Assembly: GCA_027919835.1 (NCBI GenBank)
Contig: JANVFP010000010.1
Coordinates: 1,054,001-1,118,000 of the forward strand
From: Lentinula raphanica
Lineage: Eukaryota; Basidiomycota; Agaricomycetes; Agaricales; Omphalotaceae
Direction of reading: 5' to 3'
DNA length: 64,000 nt
In this document: positions 58,495 to 64,000 of the stretch, in pieces
Layout of the letters: each line of letters begins with the position of its first letter
Position numbering within the stretch: position 1 is the stretch's first letter
Notes under the pieces: model-generated
Told to the model about the DNA's origin: nothing
The model's input: only the letters and a program-made list of their open reading frames with translations
The model's database searches: none
Position numbers and translations under genes: made by a program

Positions 58495-61034
58495 ATGCCA
58501 TCTACCGGTGATCCATCACCAGAATCATTGCCTCCAGTCAAATCTGTTCCGAGATGGGATGTCAATCGCATTCGAGAGCTGGGACAGAGAATCTTCAAGA
58601 AACGCTTATGCTGGCGTCAGATCAAGCCAGCGCTTGCACTTCAGGAAGGGAAGGATGTCGTTAACATTGCTGGAACTGGCTCCGGAAAAACCATCACATT
58701 CCTCTTGCGGTTGCTCATGGCCTTGGAGGATGGGATGGATAGCATGATCTTCGGAGTCACTCCCCTAATCATGATTGGAAGGCAGTTGGAGAAGCAGTTG
58801 GAAGCAGTTGGTGTAAAATCCATCAACCTACATGCTGAGAACAACAGTCCAGATATCTATGAGGTGCGTACATGTATCTGCCTTGCTAGATGTTACAACT
58901 CACACCCCAACAGATGATTGCTGCTGGAAAGTTTCATGTGGTCACTCTCAGTCCAGAAATCATGAACGATCTACCCTGCCAGGACCTCTGGAAGCAAGCA
59001 AAGGTCACCAACCGGCTACTGTATGTTGTTTTCGATGAAGGTCACTGTGTCAGCCAGTGGGGCTCGACATTCCGAAGTCAATACCTCTACGTTGGGAATA
59101 TCCGCTACCTCCTCCCATCTCATATCCCTTTTTTCGTTACATCTGCTACACTTCCACCTAACATCCTCGAGGACGTTTCGGAGATTCTTCGACTTCGATC
59201 CAATGATCGTCTTGCATACTTCCATGATTCCAATGATCGACCTAACATCCATCTCGTCGTCCGAGGCTTGAACTATCCAATACATTCATACAAAGATCTT
59301 GCGTTCCTCATTCCTCCTGATTTCAAAGCTGGTGATTCAACGCTTCCCAAATTTCTGATCTTCTTTGATAACACAACTGCCTGCGAGGACGCTGTTCACT
59401 TTCTCCGGACTCGTTTGCCTTCTGAATGTCGATCTCGAATCAGATATTTTCATGCTACTATGACTACACACTACCGGGAAGAAACGTTCGATGAATTCCG
59501 AGCTGGCGAAATTTGGGGAATGGCTGTTACTGACGCTTTTGGGATGGTATGTAACATAGGTTTTAATATTGTGCTCATTTACTGACTGATTACAGGGACT
59601 CGATTTACCTGATGTACAGATTGTTGTTCAATACCGTATGCCCGCTGATATGTGCACTTTGTGGCAGCGCTTCGGACGTGCAGGCCGAGACTTCTCTCTG
59701 GAAGCAATCGCGGTCCTTCTCGTCGAAAACTCGCATTTCGATACCGAACGTGTTCAAGTCATCAATCGTAAACGTCAAGCCGCTGCACAAGCTTCGGAAC
59801 GTGCAGCAAAACGTGCACGACCCAATCATGCTGCAGGTCGTTCGTCGACAGCTCCCTCTTCCCTGACTGTTTCGTTACCTGAGCCACACAGTGATACATC
59901 CAAAGAATCTCTCGCACAGTCACTTGGTCTTGACTGCTCGTTGGCTACTCGCATCGCTCGTTATTCGAAGCGTTTAATGCATGCGGCTCCCGGTGCTCGG
60001 AATAGTAAGAAAGAGGTTGAGTTGGGTACTCCCTTGGATGACATGGTCAACGCTGCTACTCGTGGGTTTAACTGCTACCGTGAGCCTATCCTCCTCTATT
60101 TTCGTGACGACAAAGCAGGTAAGTTTAATTTTGCTCAATGTTCGACACTACTGATTACTATATCTATCTAGATGTCATGTTACACCGCGACTGTGACATA
60201 TCAACTCCATCTGGCTGCGAACGCTGTTGTCTAAAGAAGTCACGTCTGTGCTGTATCTGCTGCAGTGCAGACTCATTCTCTAGTGTAGCTGCTGTTGATC
60301 TCCCTTCGCCGCCTTCGAAACCAAACAAATCGAGCATTCGAAAAGATCATCATCTTTCTGAGTCCGGCCTGAAGCTTAAGCAGGCGCTAGTTGAATGGAG
60401 GAAGGAGAGAGCTTTTCAGGCACTTGGCGAGCTGAATGCCCGTTTGTATGGTGTCCGTTGCTTCATGTCTGATGAGGTTTTGTCACGTCTTGTACTGTGT
60501 GCAAACTGTTCAAAGCTGCCGGATGTGGCAGCAATCCAGCGTGAAACAGACTGGCGAGAAGATTATGTCCAAACTCACGGGCCCTCACTCCTGAATGTCA
60601 TTGCCCAAGTAGTAGGTTCAACGACGGTCTCTGCTGTTGACTCAGCGGGGACTGGGCGGAAATTAAAGTGTTCAATATGCAATGAACCTGGTCACAACAG
60701 TAGGTGTTACATATAAGATTATAGCTTCTGCAAATACTCAATCTTCTTCTTAGAACGAACTTGCAAACAGCAACCAGATTCTCCTGGTCCCCCAGCAGCA
60801 GAACCCAGTAACAAAGAAAACCAGTTGGTACAAAAATCTGCATCATCTACGCCGGTTACAAATTCATCTCTTGCACCTACTTTCTATCATACACCTTCTA
60901 CTCCCCTGCCTTTACCTCTACGTATACAACATCCTAATCTGTCTACTCCATCACAGCCAGCAACTTACAGTGATTTTTTCCAGTCATTCTCTTCCAATAC
61001 CCCAAGCTTTCACTCCAATAATTATTCTCCATAA
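58495..61034 (+). CDS. RecQ-like DEAD/H-box helicase with C-terminal CCHC knuckle
   Basis: Exons 58495-58863, 58914-59546, 59596-60118, 60172-60699 and 60754-61034; 777 aa. Helicase motifs are intact: Walker A AGTGSGKT (about residue 60), motif II VVFDEGHCVSQWG (RecQ-type, Gly for Ala), SATLPP and motif VI QRFGRAGRD. The region after motif VI is not a classic RecQ-C/HRDC. A Cys-rich segment follows (CERCCLKKSRLCCICC), then a helical stretch and a zinc knuckle CSICNEPGHNKRTC that is only complete when the last intron is removed. A Ser/Pro tail ends the protein. Such helicases are multicopy in mushroom genomes (recalled). A role in moving the enclosing element is inferred. Confidence 0.9.
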
Positions 61035-61060
61035 TACATTCGTCTACCTTTACAGTAATG

Positions 61061-63855
61061 CTAATCTGATATATCTCCCTCTGATAGCTCATTGTCATCA
61101 CCATCATCTATATCCTCCCACTCATGTGCATTTGGATCATTATCTGAAATAATCAGTACATGTTCGCCACGTACAGGTTTTGGTTTTGATGTCATTGCCA
61201 GATGTTGTCCACGAACAATCTGATTGGGGATGGCATAAGTTGTGTGCCGCCCATGAATCTTTTCGTTCAACTGGATTTCTTCTATATAATCTTTGATTAC
61301 TCGAAATGTCTTCCTAAGATTTGGGCCTGAATGTCGAGTGGTGCGTCGTCCAATTCGAAAGATTCTGTTCACCATAATACGTGCACTCTTGAAGACTCCA
61401 AGGAGGGATGACTCCTTGATGATCCGCCGCTTTGTATGATTTGAGAATCGACCCCCGTATATCCTCTGTACAAGCTGTCTGGTTAGATGCTGAGTGAATT
61501 CTGCAACAATTGCTTTACCTTTGAATATAGGTTATTATGCTCAACCACCCAGTCAACTCCTCTGAATCGACCCTTCTTGCCAGTTGGATTGACCAGGATA
61601 TTTCTCCTAATTGCTTGTCTATCCATTGATTGAGTCAGGATTGATATGAGCATTAGCAACTTGGATCAGAACTTACTTTAGTCCTTCAGGATATCGAGTA
61701 TGAACATCACGCAAATATTTCCGCATGAACGTAGCATAGCGATGTTTGCCCGTAGCTTGAAAAATCCAGATCCAAGGCATGAAACACATTTCAACTCGGC
61801 CAATATCACCTGCGTCCATGGCGTAGCTTATTTCTTCATAGAGCAAAAATATTTGCTGTCGGATAAGCATATTTTCAAAGACGTGATCGCGTTCCTCTGC
61901 ACCTTGATCACGCAAATCTGCTACCATATCCCCCGAAGCGACGTATTGCTTGCACATAGACTTAGCTATCTTCCAGATCTCATCTAATGTTGGTTTCGAC
62001 TCTGCCCAAGCCTCGAGATCTGGATAACTCAACTTTGCGACTTCTATTCGCCAGAGATCCAAACGTGTCACTGACCCAATCTGTTTGATGATTTCGTGCA
62101 TTCTGCGGAAACCAGGCTTGGTTTCGATCTTCCGTGTCTCCTTTGGTCGAAGCTTCTCTACTAGCTTCATCAATGAATATTTGTCAACCTCCTTCCTCGC
62201 ATCTTTTGGCTCAATGAATGTTCGCCATACAGCATCAGCACAAGCCATCTTGACATGAAAGAGACCCAACACATAGATCAAGAACTGAAGGCGGCGCCAG
62301 GGGCTCCTCTCTTCGGAACGTGAAGCAAGAAGACTTTGGACCCGATCACCAACACCAAGATCACCAAAAAGGAGGATGACAGAATCATCAATGCCTTTCA
62401 ACTTGGGATCATCCTTGGAATCCCCGAGCCCAGCTTGCTTGGAAAGGATATCCTCTAAGATCGCACCATTCTCTGCAGGTGTAGTGCATGCTGAGTCCAC
62501 CATGCGCAGATTGATCTGCTCCATCTTTGGATTATTATGGTCCAAAGGGATGCAGTCAATGATCTCTGGATCGGAAAGATCATGTATAAAACGATGAAAG
62601 TATTTTGGGCCATCGTTTACTAAGTTGTAAACAAAGACCCATGCATTGAAGCGATCACGAGAAAGGAGTCCATCGCTATCCAGTGAATCATGATGTAGAC
62701 CGTAGAAATCATTGTCGGTAACTTTTGGATGTGATGGTGAATACTTTGTACGGCTTGGATTCATGGGAGAGCGATCCCAGAGATAACTCGAACAGCAGAG
62801 ATCATCTGAGGAGACACCCTTCAGAGGTATTGCAGTGGCAGATGTGAGATGGATCAAGGATGCGAAAGGGTTTTCGATAGTAGAAGCATGCTTCAAATCG
62901 ATATCAAGATTGTCGTATGCATATGCAGTGAGTAGCTGAGCAGAGAGTTTGCGCAGTTTGACAAATGCCTCATTGGATAGGCTAGTAATGGCAGCATTGA
63001 TGGTCGCAACAGAGACAGATATTCCGACATGGGCAAGGAGATCTGTTACTGCCTCTGGGGAATTACATGCATGAAGGAAAACACCAATCAATGCTTGCAA
63101 AGAATTGCATCGTTGATTCGTACTGTTCATCATGATACTGATGCAGACAGTTTGCTTCTGCTCATGAGTGTGAATATGATTCAAAGTTACCGATAAGAAG
63201 AGGCACTTACAATCATCATCAGTGCTTGTCGACGTTGCTTTGCACTATCCAATTCCACTCCAATTTCCTTTTGCTGTTGTGCAATATTTTCATCAAAAAT
63301 ATCCCCATCCTCCATGTCCACATCGGATGTGTTTCCCTCAGATTCTTCCATAGCAATGTCCTCGTTATGCCTGCGAGGACCGAGTCCAGATTTCCGTTTA
63401 CCTTTTCTTGCCCTCCACTCCCTTCTCTTCCGATCACGATACACAATCTGCGCTGTATCCGCATCTAACAGAACACCAAGCACCTCCCAAAGCTGCGGTG
63501 CTAAACTCTTCATCTCATCTGCAACCTTGTCGATGTCGAAAGCTTCGAGCCGTTCTGCAGTTGCTTTTGAGGCACAAAATCGGCCATCTGTAGACTGATA
63601 GACTAGAGCCAACAATTGTTCTGCATAGGTATTCATTGCTTCTCTGTGAGCCCATGCTTGTGTTCCTCCTCTTGTACATTGGTTATCTCGAAAAGCGTCG
63701 AGAATTTCATCAATTCTAGCATCGAGATCTAGCTTTACAATGTTGTCGGAATAGTCTGAATTTTGGAGAATAGAGATGATGAAGTCAGCTGCAGTAGCAG
63801 AGTGTTCTTGCAGCTGGACAAGAATAGCATGGAGAACATGGTCGGGCAGATTCAT
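61061..63855 (-). CDS. DUF6589-family protein, candidate transposase
   Basis: Exons on minus are 63211-63855, 61677-63157, 61519-61618 and 61061-61465; 876 aa from MNLPDHVLHAILVQLQEHS. The N-terminal ~215 residues are helical and end in an acidic stretch. The central part matches my memory of the agaricomycete DUF6589 family: AYAYDNLDIDLKHAST, ILLFGDLGVGDRVQSLLASR, WRRLQFLIYVLGLFHVKMAC and ADAVWRTFIEP. The C-terminal part (GRFRGVDWVVEHNNLYSKR) is followed by a basic segment and an acidic tail. Isolated Asp residues in YDNLD and FGDLG could belong to an RNase H-like DDE site; this is speculation. ATG 63855 is the first in frame; an upstream exon is possible but would have to fit before the TIR. 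Confidence 0.85.
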
Positions 63856-63957
63856 AGGTGAGAACAACCTTCAATATGACAGGTAAAACTACACGATGGT
63901 ATCGATGTTATCGTTGGCGCTCACTCCATTTAGCGAAATATGAGCCCTCCGGGATAT

Positions 63958-63981
63958 CGGTCCGGGTAAGTTTTGCCAGCC
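63958..63981 (-). repeat. Right terminal inverted repeat of the helicase/DUF6589 element
   Basis: Complement of the left TIR with one mismatch. It is followed by 19 bp (GTCTTGTGAAG...) to the window end, which show no match to the left flank. Confidence 0.82.
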
Positions 63982-64000
63982 GTCTTGTGAAGAGGACCAA

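Larger units (their letters stand above)
58323..63981. mobile_element. Candidate two-gene TIR transposon (RecQ-like helicase + DUF6589)
   Basis: 5,659 bp bounded by a 24-bp inverted repeat (58323-58346 and 63958-63981, 23/24 identical) and filled by two converging genes: a RecQ-like helicase on plus and a DUF6589-like protein on minus. The start codons lie 172 and 102 bp inside the TIRs and the stops are 26 bp apart. Both reading frames are intact, so the element looks potentially autonomous. That it is a transposon is inference from this architecture. I see no target-site duplication (left flank ...CGCAGGAA, right flank GTCTTGTG...), and only 19 bp of right flank are available. Confidence 0.72.

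Noticed and set aside
58323..63981. Helitron interpretation of the helicase element
   Set aside because: The helicase is RecQ-like rather than Pif1-like, no Rep/HUH motif is seen, and the ends are inverted repeats rather than TC...CTRR.

Overview
The window is nuclear DNA from a filamentous basidiomycete, most likely a mushroom-forming agaricomycete. The genes are dense and rich in introns. Most introns are about 50-70 nt, with GT(R)NG donors and (C/T)AG acceptors, and intergenic gaps are short. Several proteins look like agaricomycete families: a DUF6589-like protein, a RecQ-like helicase with a Cys-rich tail, and a small protein with a WPGY motif. I saw no tRNA or rRNA gene, no CRISPR array and no bacterial-type operon. 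All gene models were built by hand by joining frames across introns; each listed exon set sums to a multiple of three except where I say otherwise.

Layout. 1-10.5 kb: the 3' end of UBA1 (+), a Pho85-type cyclin (-), a 2.4 kb divergent promoter region and the STRIPAK subunit FAR11/STRIP (+). 10.6-14 kb: a small secreted protein (-), then two non-autonomous transposons. One is an 885-bp element with ~194-bp TIRs and a 9-bp TSD (Mutator-like); the other is a 316-bp Tourist-like MITE in the DRE2 promoter. 14-19.5 kb: DRE2, BCD1, MED18 and a forkhead factor. 20.5-34.5 kb: a three-member family of secreted proteins (A, B, C, all on minus) plus a decayed fourth copy. The three share a perfectly identical 23-nt element about 80 nt upstream of their start codons. 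Between them lie an F-box remnant, a hypothetical ORF, an extended SDR, SEC13 and mitochondrial MEF1. 36.5-57.8 kb: a Ser-rich protein with a CUE/UBA-like tail, a HEI10/CCNB1IP1-type RING protein with micro-exons, a small WPGY protein, an FHA-forkhead factor, MTP18, eIF2B-delta (GCD2), RAT1/XRN2, a Pro/Gly/Tyr-rich protein and SEC22. 57.9-64 kb: an apparent two-gene mobile element.

The most notable feature is 58323-63981. A RecQ-like helicase with a C-terminal CCHC knuckle (+) and a DUF6589-like protein (-) converge with their stop codons 26 bp apart. They are enclosed by a 24-bp inverted repeat (23/24 identical) lying 172 and 102 bp outside the two start codons. This is the architecture expected of a compact autonomous DNA transposon, with DUF6589 as the candidate transposase. 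No target-site duplication can be shown, and only 19 bp of right flank are in the window.

The housekeeping genes cover unrelated processes: ubiquitin activation, STRIPAK signalling, Fe-S assembly, snoRNP assembly, Mediator, COPII/ER trafficking, mitochondrial translation and fission, translation initiation, and RNA 5'-3' decay. They do not form a pathway cluster.
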